Shown here: positions 1-7,811 of the stretch, one piece after another
How positions within the stretch are numbered: position 1 is the first letter of the stretch
Layout: every line of letters starts with the position of its first letter
From: an uncultured Desulfomonile sp.
GTDB lineage: Bacteria; Desulfobacterota; Desulfomonilia; Desulfomonilales; Desulfomonilaceae
Reading direction: 5' to 3'
NCBI GenBank assembly: GCA_937915285.1
Contig: CALDNG010000434.1
Coordinates: 1-16,762, forward strand
Length of the DNA: 16,762 nt
Program-made: the position numbers and the translations under genes
Notes under the pieces: generated by a model
What the model saw: the letters and a program-made list of their open reading frames with translations, nothing else
What the model was told of the DNA's origin: nothing
Database searches by the model: none

Positions 1-110
1 CTTTAGAAAAGAATATTGACAGAGTTGTTTTTGACAGAGGGCCTTACTTGTATCACGGTAAGGTCAAGGCATTGGCCGACGGCGCCAGAGAAGCCGGACT
101 GAATTTCTAG
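1..110 (+). CDS. rplR: Large ribosomal subunit protein uL18 (L18), C-terminal fragment
   Basis: This is the last 35 codons of the 5S rRNA-binding protein L18, cut by the left edge of the window. The frame running from base 3 to the TAG at 108-110 contains [19 protein letters not shown] followed by AREAGLNF, the highly characteristic C-terminus of bacterial L18. It sits directly before rpsE, as in nearly all bacterial spc operons, with a 21-base gap that carries the rpsE ribosome binding site. The start lies outside the window. Confidence 0.96.
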   Translation, partial: LEKNIDRVVFDRGPYLYHGKVKALADGAREAGLNF

Positions 111-131
111 TCGCAAAGGAGGAATAGCCCG

Positions 132-671
132 TTGCTCAGTAGAACCGATATTGCCGCTGAATCCGAATTGAAGGATCGTGTGGTCCACCTTAGTCGTGTC
201 GCAAAAGTTGTCAAAGGCGGAAGAAGGTTTTCTTTCAGCGCAGTTGTTGTCGTTGGCGACGGAAACGGTCGGGTTGGATACGGGCTTGGCAAGGCCAACG
301 AAGTCCCCGAAGCAATTCGCAAAGGCGTGGACCGGGCCAAAACATATATGGTTGATGTCCCTATCATCAACGGCACAGTGCCACATGAAATTACCGGTCA
401 ATACGGAGCGGCCAAGGTTTTGCTCAAGCCCGCTGGCTCTGGAACCGGAGTTATCGCAGGTGGAGCTGTTAGGGCCGTCATGGAAGCCGTAGGCATTCGT
501 GACATCCTCACAAAATGTATTGGCACCAACAACCCACACAATGTGGTCAAAGCCACTTTTGAGGGACTCAAAGGACTCCGGACACAGCAACAGATTGCCA
601 GGAAGCTTGGCAAACTCGGGCCGGCTGACGATGACTCAGATAAAGGAGATGATTTCCTTGTCAATGCTTAA
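132..671 (+). CDS. rpsE: Small ribosomal subunit protein uS5 (S5)
   Basis: S5 is a component of the 30S subunit near the mRNA entry and decoding region, where it contributes to translational accuracy. The 179-residue product has the N-terminal double-stranded-RNA-binding-like domain (roughly residues 15-80, with [19 protein letters not shown] and the glycine-rich [20 protein letters not shown]) and the C-terminal domain with [20 protein letters not shown]. Length is normal for the family. The start is a TTG at 132, preceded by a strong AAAGGAGGA at 115-123 with about 8 bases of spacing; no ATG fits as well. It follows rplR by 21 bases and overlaps the probable start of rpmD by about 14 bases, suggesting translational coupling. 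Confidence 0.97.
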   Translation: MLSRTDIAAESELKDRVVHLSRVAKVVKGGRRFSFSAVVVVGDGNGRVGYGLGKANEVPEAIRKGVDRAKTYMVDVPIINGTVPHEITGQYGAAKVLLKPAGSGTGVIAGGAVRAVMEAVGIRDILTKCIGTNNPHNVVKATFEGLKGLRTQQQIARKLGKLGPADDDSDKGDDFLVNA

Positions 672-843
672 AGTTATCCTTAGAAAAAGCAAGATAAAGG
701 CTACCCAGGGTCAGAGGGACACCGTTAGAGGATTGGGACTTACCAAGATAAACTCCTTTAAATTCCTCAATGACACCCCAGAAGTCAGAGGAATGATCAC
801 CAAGGTTGCCCATCTTGTGGAAGTTGAAGAAGTGATTGAATAA
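658..843 (+). CDS. rpmD: Large ribosomal subunit protein uL30 (L30)
   Basis: L30 is a small 50S protein. The product contains the typical [15 protein letters not shown] and [20 protein letters not shown] blocks of bacterial L30, and its length of about 61 residues is normal. The start needs judgement: the frame is open far upstream inside rpsE. A GGAG at 645-648 lies 9 bases before a TTG at 658 and 15 bases before an ATG at 664. I chose TTG 658 because of the spacing; ATG 664 would give 59 residues and fits family length equally well. Either way the gene overlaps the rpsE stop, which fits coupled translation. Confidence 0.94.
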   Translation: MSMLKVILRKSKIKATQGQRDTVRGLGLTKINSFKFLNDTPEVRGMITKVAHLVEVEEVIE

Positions 844-866
844 AACAGGTTCAATTGGAGCTATTG

Positions 867-1292
867 ATGAATCTCTCTAATCTATTTGGCCCGGACAACA
901 AAAAGCGCAAACGAGTCGGGCGTGGCGAGTCCTCAGGACTTGGCAAGACCTGTGGCAAAGGTCACAAGGGTCAGAAGGCTCGTTCCGGCGGGAAAGTAGG
1001 ACGTGGATTTGAAGGTGGCCAGATGCCGTTGCAGAGGCGTCTCCCCAAGAAAGGATTCACGAACATTTTCCGCACTGAGTATAATGTGATTAATCTGAGT
1101 GTTTTGGAAAAACTCGATCCGGCTGAGGCCGTAACCCCAGAACTTTTGCGTTCAAGGGGATTGGTCAAACGTCAGGGGCCCGTCAAGCTACTTGCCCAGG
1201 GTGACGTTTCCGCCGCCTTCACGATTAAGGTTGATCGGGTAAGCGCCGCCGCTACAAAAAAGATAGTGGATGCAGGCGGATCGGTTGAATAA
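867..1292 (+). CDS. rplO: Large ribosomal subunit protein uL15 (L15)
   Basis: L15 binds 23S rRNA and is needed for late 50S assembly. The protein starts MNLSNLFGPDNKKRKRVGRG, continues with the glycine- and basic-rich extension typical of L15 (GLGKTCGKGHKGQKARSGG), then FEGGQMPLQRRLPKKGF, and ends in the globular domain. The 141-residue length is normal. Although the frame is open back to a TTG at 855, the ATG at 867 is chosen because GGAG at 857-860 lies 6 bases upstream and because L15 proteins begin close to this motif. It lies 23 bases after rpmD in the same operon. Confidence 0.96.
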   Translation: MNLSNLFGPDNKKRKRVGRGESSGLGKTCGKGHKGQKARSGGKVGRGFEGGQMPLQRRLPKKGFTNIFRTEYNVINLSVLEKLDPAEAVTPELLRSRGLVKRQGPVKLLAQGDVSAAFTIKVDRVSAAATKKIVDAGGSVE

Positions 1293-1357
1293 AGCGTCTT
1301 GGCCTAACTGACGCACAGGTAAACACTCATACAGGTATAGTTCCAGGAGATATCCGC

Positions 1358-2650
1358 GTGATAGGTTCTATAGGCAACATAGCAAAAATACCGGAATTAA
1401 AGCGGAGGGTCATATTCACCCTGCTGATGCTTCTGGTTTATCGCATCGGCGTTCATATTCCAACTCCAGGAATCAACGCGGCTGCCTTGAAGGATTTCTT
1501 CGGCCGATATCAGCAAACTCTTTTTGGCGTCATCGATATGTTTACCGGTGGCGCCCTCGAAAACTTTTCGGTCTTTTCGCTGGGCATTATGCCCTATATC
1601 AGCGCCTCCATCATCCTGCAACTTCTGACGGTTGTGGTACCTCACCTCGAGAGGCTTTCCAAGGAAGGTGAGGCTGGGCGCAAGAAGATTACCCAGTACA
1701 CCAGATACGGCACCGTAGTGCTGTCACTCATTCAGGGCATGGGTATCAGCGTCGGTTTGGCTCAAACTGAAAACCTCGTTTACATGTCCAAACCCGCTTT
1801 TGTTGTCCTGTCCATGATCACACTAACCGCTGGCACAGCTTTTATTATGTGGTTAGGTGAGCAGATAACCGAACGCGGTATCGGCAATGGCATATCGTTG
1901 ATCATTTTCGCTGGAATTGTGGCCAGGATGCCCTCTGCTGTCGGCAGCACCATACAGCTCGTTCAGACGGGGGATCTCGGATTCCTGGTGCTCTTGCTGC
2001 TTTTTGCCATCATGATAGCCGTCATAGCGGTCATAGTGTTTGTTGAACGCGGCCAGCGCCGAATACCGGTGCAATACGCCAAAAGGGTGGTGGGTCGTAG
2101 GATTTACGGTGGGCAATCCACTCATCTGCCGTTGAAAGTCAATACCGCAGGCGTTATACCGCCGATCTTTGCTTCGTCATTGATCATTTTCCCGGCGACT
2201 ATTGCCCAGTTCCTCAATGTGCCTATTTTGACCTCCATAACAAACTGGCTAAGGCCCGGAACATTTGTTTATGAAGGCATCTATGTTGTTATGATCATCT
2301 TCTTCTGTTATTTTTACACGGCTGTTACATTCAATCCGGTAGATGTAGCGGAGAACATGAAGAAATATGGTGGTTATATACCTGGAATCAGACCGGGGAA
2401 GAAGACCGCCCAGTATATTGACAAGGTTTTAACCAGGCTGACTTTGGGCGGAGCTATTTATATTTCTGTCGTTTGCGTTTTACCGTCAATACTTATCGGT
2501 CGTTTTAATGCGCCTTTTTATTTCGGCGGGACATCCCTCCTAATCGTTGTAGGTGTGGCTCTTGATACACTGACTCAAATCGAGACTCACATGATACAGC
2601 GTCATTACGAGGGCTTTATCCGTACAGGTCGCATAAAAGGCAGGCGTTAG
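1358..2650 (+). CDS. secY: Sec translocon channel subunit SecY
   Basis: SecY forms the protein-conducting pore of the inner membrane together with SecE and SecG, working with SecA and ribosomes. The 430-residue product has the expected alternation of about ten hydrophobic helices. It opens with IPELKRRVIFTLLMLLVYRIG, carries the plug-region motif IDMFTGGALENFSVFSLGIMPYISASI, and has YGGYIPGIRPGKKTAQYID near residues 335-353 and the C-terminal basic GFIRTGRIKGRR tail. The GTG start at 1358 is supported by AGGAG at 1345-1349, 8 bases upstream. A 65-base gap separates it from rplO. Its place between rplO and adk is classical. Confidence 0.98.
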   Translation: MIGSIGNIAKIPELKRRVIFTLLMLLVYRIGVHIPTPGINAAALKDFFGRYQQTLFGVIDMFTGGALENFSVFSLGIMPYISASIILQLLTVVVPHLERLSKEGEAGRKKITQYTRYGTVVLSLIQGMGISVGLAQTENLVYMSKPAFVVLSMITLTAGTAFIMWLGEQITERGIGNGISLIIFAGIVARMPSAVGSTIQLVQTGDLGFLVLLLLFAIMIAVIAVIVFVERGQRRIPVQYAKRVVGRRIYGGQSTHLPLKVNTAGVIPPIFASSLIIFPATIAQFLNVPILTSITNWLRPGTFVYEGIYVVMIIFFCYFYTAVTFNPVDVAENMKKYGGYIPGIRPGKKTAQYIDKVLTRLTLGGAIYISVVCVLPSILIGRFNAPFYFGGTSLLIVVGVALDTLTQIETHMIQRHYEGFIRTGRIKGRR

Positions 2651-2679
2651 CTCGTCATTTCCACTAAGAGGTAGGAATC

Positions 2680-3327
2680 ATGAGAATCGTATTGTTGGGA
2701 GGCCCTGGATCAGGAAAAGGAACTCAGGCAAAGAAACTGACTGAGAAACTTGGAGTACCGCAGATATCCACCGGTGACATCTTTCGAGCTGCCCTAAAGG
2801 AAGGAACGCCAATGGGTTTGAAGGCCAAAACCTTCATGGACAAGGGCGAACTCGTTCCCGATGATGTTGTAATTGGCGTGGTTGAGGAGCGTTTGGCCAA
2901 ACCGGACCTGGACAAAGGTTTCATGCTGGATGGTTTCCCAAGAACACTGGGTCAGGCTGAAGCGCTTGACAAAATCATGGTAACTTTGAACAAAGGTATC
3001 GATCATGCTATTCTGGTTGATGTTCCTGATGAGGAGCTTGTGGCCAGGCTGGCTGGACGCCGCACATGCAAGAATTCAGCTTGCGGCAAGATGTATCATG
3101 TGATGTTCAACCCGCCCAAGGCGGAAGGTAAATGTGACGCATGTGGCTCGGAACTTTATCAGAGAGATGATGACAATGAGACCACAATTCGTGAGAGACT
3201 GGCTGTTTACAACAGCGCTACAGCTCCACTAATCGATTATTACGCGGGCAAAGGACTTTTGAGAAGAGTCAAGGGTGTCGGACCGATTGAAGATATATTT
3301 GCTTCGATTGAAAAGGTGCTTGGATAG
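2680..3327 (+). CDS. adk: Adenylate kinase, long form with zinc-type lid
   Basis: Adenylate kinase interconverts ATP plus AMP and two ADP in the cytoplasm. The P-loop GGPGSGKGT is at residues 7-15, the AMP-binding segment around [10 protein letters not shown] at 30-39, and [13 protein letters not shown] at 84-96. The lid (about 127-163) carries Cys130, Cys135, Cys152 and Cys155, the four-cysteine zinc-binding arrangement found in many Gram-positive and some proteobacterial enzymes. The first pair is spaced by four residues rather than the usual two. Length (215) fits the long bacterial form. The ATG at 2680 follows AAGAGG at 2666-2671 with 8 bases between. It lies 29 bases downstream of secY; the next gene is rpmJ, not map. 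Confidence 0.98.
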   Translation: MRIVLLGGPGSGKGTQAKKLTEKLGVPQISTGDIFRAALKEGTPMGLKAKTFMDKGELVPDDVVIGVVEERLAKPDLDKGFMLDGFPRTLGQAEALDKIMVTLNKGIDHAILVDVPDEELVARLAGRRTCKNSACGKMYHVMFNPPKAEGKCDACGSELYQRDDDNETTIRERLAVYNSATAPLIDYYAGKGLLRRVKGVGPIEDIFASIEKVLG

Positions 3328-3362
3328 CTCTTTTGGCCTTGCCTGTGCGACAGGAGGTTGCC

Positions 3363-3476
3363 GTGAAAGTTAGGGCTTCTGTTAAACGGCTGTGTGACAA
3401 GTGCAAAATTATCAAGCGCAAAGGCTTAGTTAGAGTTATTTGCGAAAATCCTAAACACAAACAGCGACAGGGCTAG
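3363..3476 (+). CDS. rpmJ: Large ribosomal subunit protein bL36 (L36), zinc-ribbon form
   Basis: This short gene encodes a 37-residue L36 of the 50S subunit. The sequence begins [20 protein letters not shown] and ends NPKHKQRQG. Cys11, Cys14, Cys27 and His32 form the standard zinc-binding set of the C+ version of L36. The GTG start at 3363 is 5 bases after AGGAGG at 3352-3357, a very strong site. It lies 35 bases after adk and 35 bases before rpsM; map and infA, often found just upstream, are absent here. Confidence 0.97.
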   Translation: MKVRASVKRLCDKCKIIKRKGLVRVICENPKHKQRQG

Positions 3477-3511
3477 GGCTCGGTCGAGGTTTTAACGCCT
3501 GGAGGATAAAC

Positions 3512-3880
3512 GTGGCGCGTATAGCAGGAATAGACCTACCCAAGAACAAGCGCATGGAAATTGCGCTTACATACATTTACGGGATAGGTAGAGCTACCGC
3601 CCGGCGGATTCTGGAAGAGTCGAACCTGGATCCGAGCATGAATTCGGATCGCTTGACCGAGGTTGATGTAGCCAAAATTCGAGAGGTGCTTGATCGTTCC
3701 TACAAGGTGGAAGGTGACCTGAGACGTGAGATCACCATGAACATCAAGCGTCTGATGGATCTTGGATGCTATCGGGGACTTCGACACCGAAGAGGCCTGC
3801 CGGTCCGGGGACAGCGGACGCATACCAATGCAAGGACAAGAAAAGGTCCTCGCAAGATGCAGATTGGCAAGAAGAAATAG
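3512..3880 (+). CDS. rpsM: Small ribosomal subunit protein uS13 (S13)
   Basis: S13 sits in the head of the 30S subunit and contacts the P-site tRNA and the 50S subunit. The 122-residue product starts [20 protein letters not shown], has the helix-hairpin-helix-like [14 protein letters not shown] segment, and ends with [20 protein letters not shown] and a lysine-rich tail. GTG at 3512 is preceded by GGAGG at 3501-3505 with 6 bases of spacing. It begins the classical alpha-operon gene set (rpsM, rpsK, rpsD, rpoA, rplQ). Confidence 0.98.
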   Translation: MARIAGIDLPKNKRMEIALTYIYGIGRATARRILEESNLDPSMNSDRLTEVDVAKIREVLDRSYKVEGDLRREITMNIKRLMDLGCYRGLRHRRGLPVRGQRTHTNARTRKGPRKMQIGKKK

Positions 3881-4036
3881 GCGCCCTACTGTAGACCATT
3901 GCGGTTTGTTGAATCAGTTGGGCACACGACTTTCAGACATGACCGGAGGCGGCATAACAGGCCCTTGTGGTTTAGTCCGGAGTAAGTTGAATTTAAACGA
4001 TTCCGCGTTTCAGGATATCAATTTACGGAGTAGTCA
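3881..4036 (+). other. Long intergenic spacer rpsM-rpsK without a gene
   Basis: This gap of 156 bases is unusually long for two genes that normally lie close together. I see no convincing coding frame. The only structure noted is a possible weak hairpin pairing CCGGA at 3943-3947 with TCCGG at 3976-3980, with a short GGC/GCC pairing inside. The rpsK ribosome binding site GGAG is at 4027-4030. Confidence 0.5.
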
Positions 4037-4426
4037 ATGCCGAGAAGGCGAATAGTCAGGAAGAAAAAGGAAAGACGGAATATACCGAGGGGTGTCGCTC
4101 ACATACAGTCGACCTTCAACAACACCATCGTCACCATCACCGACACCGATGGCAACGTGGTCGCGTGGTCATCCTCGGGAACTCAGGGCTTCAAAGGCTC
4201 TAGAAAGTCTACACCTTTTGCCGCTCAGTTAGCCGCTGAAGACGCAGCCCGCAAAGCTATGGAACATGGTATGCGAAGTGTTGAAGTCTTGATCAACGGC
4301 CCTGGCGCCGGTAGGGAAGCAGCTTTACGCTCACTACAGGCAATAGGTTTTCAGATAACTCTAATCAAGGATGTCACTCCAGTTCCTCACAATGGGTGCA
4401 GACCTCCTAAAAGACGTAGAGTTTAA
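4037..4426 (+). CDS. rpsK: Small ribosomal subunit protein uS11 (S11)
   Basis: S11 lies on the 30S platform and helps shape the mRNA exit/Shine-Dalgarno region. The 129-residue protein contains [42 protein letters not shown], the [14 protein letters not shown] block and the conserved C-terminus [15 protein letters not shown]. Length is normal. The ATG at 4037 has GGAG at 4027-4030 six bases upstream. It is separated from rpsM by an unusually long 156-base gap and from rpsD by about 41 bases. Confidence 0.98.
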   Translation: MPRRRIVRKKKERRNIPRGVAHIQSTFNNTIVTITDTDGNVVAWSSSGTQGFKGSRKSTPFAAQLAAEDAARKAMEHGMRSVEVLINGPGAGREAALRSLQAIGFQITLIKDVTPVPHNGCRPPKRRRV

Positions 4427-4467
4427 TTTTTAGGATTCACATTCTTTAGATATAAAAGGAGTCCGTG

Positions 4468-5094
4468 TTGGCGCGATATCGTGAATCAGTTTGCAGATTT
4501 TGCCGTCGTGAAACCACCAAGTTGTTTCTCAAGGGAGACAGGTGCTATTCAGACAAATGCTCTGTGGAGAGGAGAAATTACCCTCCAGGACAGCACGGTC
4601 AGGGAAGAGCCAAGTATACAGATTATGGAGTTCAGCTCCGTGAGAAACAAAAAGTCAGAAGGATTTATGGCGTCCTGGAAAAGCAGTTCCGCAACTACTA
4701 TGCCTTAGCGGAGAGAAAGAAGGGCGTCACAGGTGAGAATCTCCTGCTTCTGCTGGAATCTCGGCTTGACAACATAGTTTATCGAATGGGTTTTGCGTCC
4801 TCGCGCACTGAAGCGAGACAGTTGATCAATCACGGACACTTTCTGGTCAATGGGCGCAAGGTGGATATAGCCTCGTTTTGCACCAAACCCGGCATGACGG
4901 TCGAGGTTAAGGAAAAGAGTCGAAAGATCAAATCCATTGAAGAATCGATGGATGCAGTTGGTAGAAGGCAGATCCCGCAGTGGCTTGAAGTTGACGCCGC
5001 CAGCTTCAAGGGTGAAATCAAGGGTTATCCTACCAGAGAGGAACTGCCGCCGACTATCAAAGAGCAGCTTATTGTCGAATTTTATTCCAAATAA
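4468..5094 (+). CDS. rpsD: Small ribosomal subunit protein uS4 (S4), four-cysteine zinc form
   Basis: S4 is a primary 16S rRNA-binding assembly protein of the 30S subunit and, in several bacteria, the repressor of the alpha operon. The start is taken as TTG 4468, giving the usual [16 protein letters not shown]-terminus with AAAGGAG (4455-4461) 6 bases upstream; a GTG three bases earlier would be too close. Cys9, Cys12, Cys26 and Cys31 make the zinc knuckle of the zinc-containing S4 type. The S4 RNA-binding domain spans about residues 97-160 ([20 protein letters not shown], then [15 protein letters not shown]). The 208-residue length is normal. Confidence 0.98.
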   Translation: MARYRESVCRFCRRETTKLFLKGDRCYSDKCSVERRNYPPGQHGQGRAKYTDYGVQLREKQKVRRIYGVLEKQFRNYYALAERKKGVTGENLLLLLESRLDNIVYRMGFASSRTEARQLINHGHFLVNGRKVDIASFCTKPGMTVEVKEKSRKIKSIEESMDAVGRRQIPQWLEVDAASFKGEIKGYPTREELPPTIKEQLIVEFYSK

Positions 5095-5249
5095 ACCGTT
5101 CATTGCTGGTTGAGCGTTTATAGACTCCTTGTTTTTTTTTATGGCGCCAGGCTTATGCGTTATGATTCTCTTGTAACATTCCGCTTTCATGCCTGTCGCC
5201 TCACTAGTTTTCCGAATCTACGGAATGCTTGAATCACGAGAGGGAATCC
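5095..5249 (+). other. Spacer rpsD-rpoA with a T9 run
   Basis: No coding frame is convincing in these 155 bases. A run of nine T lies at 5132-5140, but the only nearby hairpin (CGTTCA at 5097-5102 with TGAGCG at 5111-5116, including one G-T pair) is weak and ends 15 bases before the run. It is therefore not a standard terminator. The gap may hold an internal promoter for rpoA, though I could not find a good -35/-10 pair. The rpoA ribosome binding site GAGAGGGA is at 5238-5245. Confidence 0.45.
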
Positions 5250-6299
5250 ATGATCGATCCAGGGCAAACCCTGATGACCCGAAATTGGACCGAGCTCATC
5301 TCACCCAAGCCAATTGAGGTGGATAGTTCGACAGAGACCCCTTTTTACGGGAAGTTTGTTTGCGAACCTTTGGAAAGAGGTTTCGGAATTACACTGGGAA
5401 ACGCCCTTAGGCGTGTCTTGTTATCGTCACTCCGTGGAGCCGCGATCAAAATGGTAAGAATCGAAGGTGTTCTCCATGAGTTCTCGACAATCCCAGGAGT
5501 AAAAGAAGATGTAACAGATTTGTTACTTAATTTAAAAAAGGTCCAGCTCAAGCTCAATTCCCTAGGTCCCCGGACTCTTCGTTTAGAGGCCACAGGCGAG
5601 GGAGAGGTTTTGGCTGGCGCTATACAGGCTGACGAAACTGTAGAGATTATTAACCCTGAACTGGTATTAGCCACACTCTCCAAAGAAGGGCAATTGGTTG
5701 TCTCGATGACTGCTGATTGGGGAAAAGGCTATGCGTCAGCGGAAACCCACCGTTCGGATGAAGAGCCTTTGGGCACTTTGTTTTTGGATGCCGTTTATTC
5801 TCCAATCAGAAAAGTTAGTTACAAGATTACGAACACACGGGTTGGTCAACAAACGGACTATGATAAACTCACGATGGAAATCTGGACTAACGGTTCGGTT
5901 CATCCGAGAGACGCTTTGGCTCAGGCTGCTCAAATCCTTCGCGAACAATTCAAAGTATTTTTGAATTTTGAGGAAGAAGAAAGACCTGTCTATGAGGAAA
6001 AGGTTCAGCATGAACCACAGGTTAATGAAAATCTCCATAGAAGTGTTAATGAGCTTGAGTTGAGCGTTCGATCCGCCAATTGCTTGAAGAATGCTGATAT
6101 TCGTTTCATCGGGGAGCTAGTTCAGAAAACAGAACAGGAAATGCTTAAGACTAAGAATTTCGGCAGAAAATCCCTGAACGAAATAAAGGAAATTTTGGCA
6201 GATATGGGGTTGGTCTTGGGAATGACTATACCCAATTTTCCATCCAGAGAAGAACTTGAAGCTATGCGAAAAGAAAGAGAAAACGCCGTAGGCGAATGA
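5250..6299 (+). CDS. rpoA: RNA polymerase alpha subunit
   Basis: Alpha dimerises to nucleate assembly of RNA polymerase, and its C-terminal domain contacts UP elements and activators. The N-terminal assembly domain covers about residues 10-240, with [20 protein letters not shown] near residues 41-60. The C-terminal DNA-binding domain covers about 270-335, including [17 protein letters not shown] and [14 protein letters not shown]. The R in SVRSANC corresponds to the DNA-contacting arginine of the E. coli protein. ATG 5250 is chosen because GAGAGGGA at 5238-5245 precedes it; a TTG at 5229 lies upstream of that site. The 349-residue product is slightly longer than average because of a short N-terminal extension. 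The gene follows a 155-base gap. Confidence 0.98.
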   Translation: MIDPGQTLMTRNWTELISPKPIEVDSSTETPFYGKFVCEPLERGFGITLGNALRRVLLSSLRGAAIKMVRIEGVLHEFSTIPGVKEDVTDLLLNLKKVQLKLNSLGPRTLRLEATGEGEVLAGAIQADETVEIINPELVLATLSKEGQLVVSMTADWGKGYASAETHRSDEEPLGTLFLDAVYSPIRKVSYKITNTRVGQQTDYDKLTMEIWTNGSVHPRDALAQAAQILREQFKVFLNFEEEERPVYEEKVQHEPQVNENLHRSVNELELSVRSANCLKNADIRFIGELVQKTEQEMLKTKNFGRKSLNEIKEILADMGLVLGMTIPNFPSREELEAMRKERENAVGE

Positions 6300-6314
6300 T
6301 TCGGAGATAAGTTT

Positions 6315-6767
6315 ATGCGTCACAAAAAAGCCAGATATAAATTAGGCATGAAGACATCGCACCGTGAAGCCATGCTTCGGAACATGGTGACTTCGCTACT
6401 GGAACACGAAAGCATTACCACCACTGACACCCGGGCCAAGGCGGTCAGGTCCCTTGCTGAACACATGATTACCCTGGGTAAGCGGGGTGATCTACATGCT
6501 CGTCGGCAGGCTTTGCAGGTTATCAGATCCACAAAAGTGACGCAGTCTCTTTTCAATGACATTGCGCCGAGGTATGCCGAGAGAGCGGGTGGATATACCA
6601 GAATCATAAAGAAGGGCTTTCGCTCTGGCGACGGGGCTGAAATCTCAATCATTGAACTGGTAGAGAAAAGGGCCAAGGAGAAAGTCTCTTCTTCCAAATC
6701 CGGAGGAATAGCTGATAAGGCCAAAGGTCTCAAGGACAAGCTTCTGGACACCATCAAATCCAAATAG
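6315..6767 (+). CDS. rplQ: Large ribosomal subunit protein bL17 (L17)
   Basis: L17 binds 23S rRNA near the peptide exit tunnel. The 150-residue product starts [20 protein letters not shown] and contains [19 protein letters not shown] and [13 protein letters not shown], all typical of bacterial L17. After about residue 120 it carries a basic, lysine-rich tail ([20 protein letters not shown]), longer than in E. coli and variable in the family. GGAGAT upstream of the ATG at 6315 serves as the ribosome binding site. It is the last gene of the alpha operon and is followed by a strong terminator. Confidence 0.98.
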   Translation: MRHKKARYKLGMKTSHREAMLRNMVTSLLEHESITTTDTRAKAVRSLAEHMITLGKRGDLHARRQALQVIRSTKVTQSLFNDIAPRYAERAGGYTRIIKKGFRSGDGAEISIIELVEKRAKEKVSSSKSGGIADKAKGLKDKLLDTIKSK

Positions 6768-6795
6768 ATACCGGAACCCGTTTCCTTTACAGAAC

Positions 6796-6842
6796 AATCG
6801 CCAATGCTCCTTCCCATTTTCGGAACGCATTGGCGATTTTTG
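6796..6842 (+). terminator. Rho-independent terminator after rplQ
   Basis: A perfect 12-base inverted repeat (AATCGCCAATGC at 6796-6807 and GCATTGGCGATT at 6827-6838) encloses a 19-base loop, and the 3' arm runs into TTTTTGT. It lies 28 bases after the rplQ stop and marks the end of the ribosomal operon. Confidence 0.9.
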
Positions 6843-6901
6843 TATGTGATTGACCTAACCATTAAACTGTATGGAAGTTTGTTTTCGATTCGGTCTTGTT
6901 C

Positions 6902-7684
6902 ATGCTGAAGATACAGAATCTCCGCTTTTCTTATGATCCATCCTCACCTCTTTTTGACGGTTTCAATCTCACTGTGAGCAGAGCATCCAGCGTTTGCCTG
7001 GTAGGGCCGGATGGCGCTGGAAAAACCACACTGTTAAAGCTCATCAAGGGACTGATGGCTCCGAGTTCAGGTCACATTGTTTTCTGCGATTCCCCTATCC
7101 GCTCCCAAGATGTCGCCTATCTTGGGGGAGATCCCCGTGACTCATTCGTAGGTCTTACCGTGGAAGAGGAGATTGTTTTTGGGCCTGAAAATCTTGGGCT
7201 GCCTGTTGATGAAATCAGAAACCGGCTCAATCAGGCCCTGGCCTTGACCCTCCTGGACGGCTATCAGAATCGACTGACACACACCCTATCCGGAGGCGAA
7301 CAACAAAAGCTGGCGCTCGCATCGGCGCTCGTTATGGACCCTCAGATTCTGTTGATTGATGATGCCTTTTCCATGATGGATCCACCATCCAGGACCGGCC
7401 ACTGGGCATGGATCAAAAAGCTAACCAATGAGTTACGCCTTACCGTAATATTCACCACCAACAAGCTCGCTGAGTTACGCAATTCCGAGCGTGTTATCTT
7501 CATCGACGATGCCAGTCATGAATTGCGTTTTGACGGAACTCCAGAACAGTTTGTGGCATCAGACCTCAGCGCTGTATGGTTGCAACTCGAAAACGGCATA
7601 GACAAGCTTGAAGCGGCGCTTCCTAAAGATATTCTAGAGGCCTTTAGCATCATTCTGAAAGATGGCGCTGGCCTCCGGGTATGA
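6902..7684 (+). CDS. Orphan CbiO/EcfA-like ABC transporter ATPase with atypical catalytic residues
   Basis: The 260-residue product resembles the energy-coupling ATPases of cobalt/nickel and ECF vitamin importers. It has the Walker A GPDGAGKTT (35-43), the TVEEEIVFGPENLGLP segment (86-101) typical of CbiO proteins, the signature LSGGEQQKLALA (129-140), and the Walker B stretch ILLIDD (149-154). By alignment from memory with CbiO, the Q-loop glutamine is Gly76, the catalytic Walker B glutamate is Asp154, and the H-loop histidine is Asn187. Hydrolysis may therefore be slow or lost. No permease or substrate-binding gene is adjacent, so the substrate is unknown. The start is uncertain: ATG 6902 is preferred over TTG 6896, and neither has a clear ribosome binding site. 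A C-terminal region of about 45 residues lacks recognisable motifs. Confidence 0.85.
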   Translation: MLKIQNLRFSYDPSSPLFDGFNLTVSRASSVCLVGPDGAGKTTLLKLIKGLMAPSSGHIVFCDSPIRSQDVAYLGGDPRDSFVGLTVEEEIVFGPENLGLPVDEIRNRLNQALALTLLDGYQNRLTHTLSGGEQQKLALASALVMDPQILLIDDAFSMMDPPSRTGHWAWIKKLTNELRLTVIFTTNKLAELRNSERVIFIDDASHELRFDGTPEQFVASDLSAVWLQLENGIDKLEAALPKDILEAFSIILKDGAGLRV

Positions 7685-7720
7685 CTTTATGAACTTTTCA
7701 TCCTTTTATTAAGTATTTGG

Positions 7721-7749
7721 TTGAAGTTTAACAATCATATTACTATAAT
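7721..7749 (+). promoter_or_regulatory. Sigma-70-type promoter for the ftsB-like gene
   Basis: A -35 element TTGAAG at 7721-7726 and a perfect -10 TATAAT at 7744-7749 are separated by exactly 17 bases in an A/T-rich stretch. Transcription should begin near 7756, upstream of the divisome-like gene at 7812. It lies 37 bases past the stop of the ABC ATPase gene. Confidence 0.75.
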
Positions 7750-7811
7750 TAGACCACTAACAGGCTTTTATGGTCTGTGGATATTGTTGTTTCATGGTGT
7801 TTGGGACACTC

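Noticed and set aside
3..590. Long open frame on the minus strand opposite rplR/rpsE (about 195 codons)
   Set aside because: It lies opposite two certain ribosomal genes, and the translated sequence is of low quality and matches nothing I know.
5097..5140. Intrinsic terminator between rpsD and rpoA
   Set aside because: The T9 run is attractive, but the stem is only 6 pairs with a G-T and ends 15 bases before the run; rpoA and rplQ normally belong to the same transcript.
4705..5190. Minus-strand open frame of about 161 codons opposite rpsD
   Set aside because: It is antisense to a conserved gene, with no ribosome binding site of note and no recognisable motif.
6320..6862. Minus-strand open frame of about 180 codons opposite rplQ and its terminator
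   Set aside because: It is antisense to a certain gene and runs through a clear transcription terminator; the composition looks like a frame shadow.
6850..6875. Promoter for the ABC ATPase gene (TTGACC / TATGGA)
   Set aside because: The spacer is only 14 bases, too short for a normal sigma-70 promoter.
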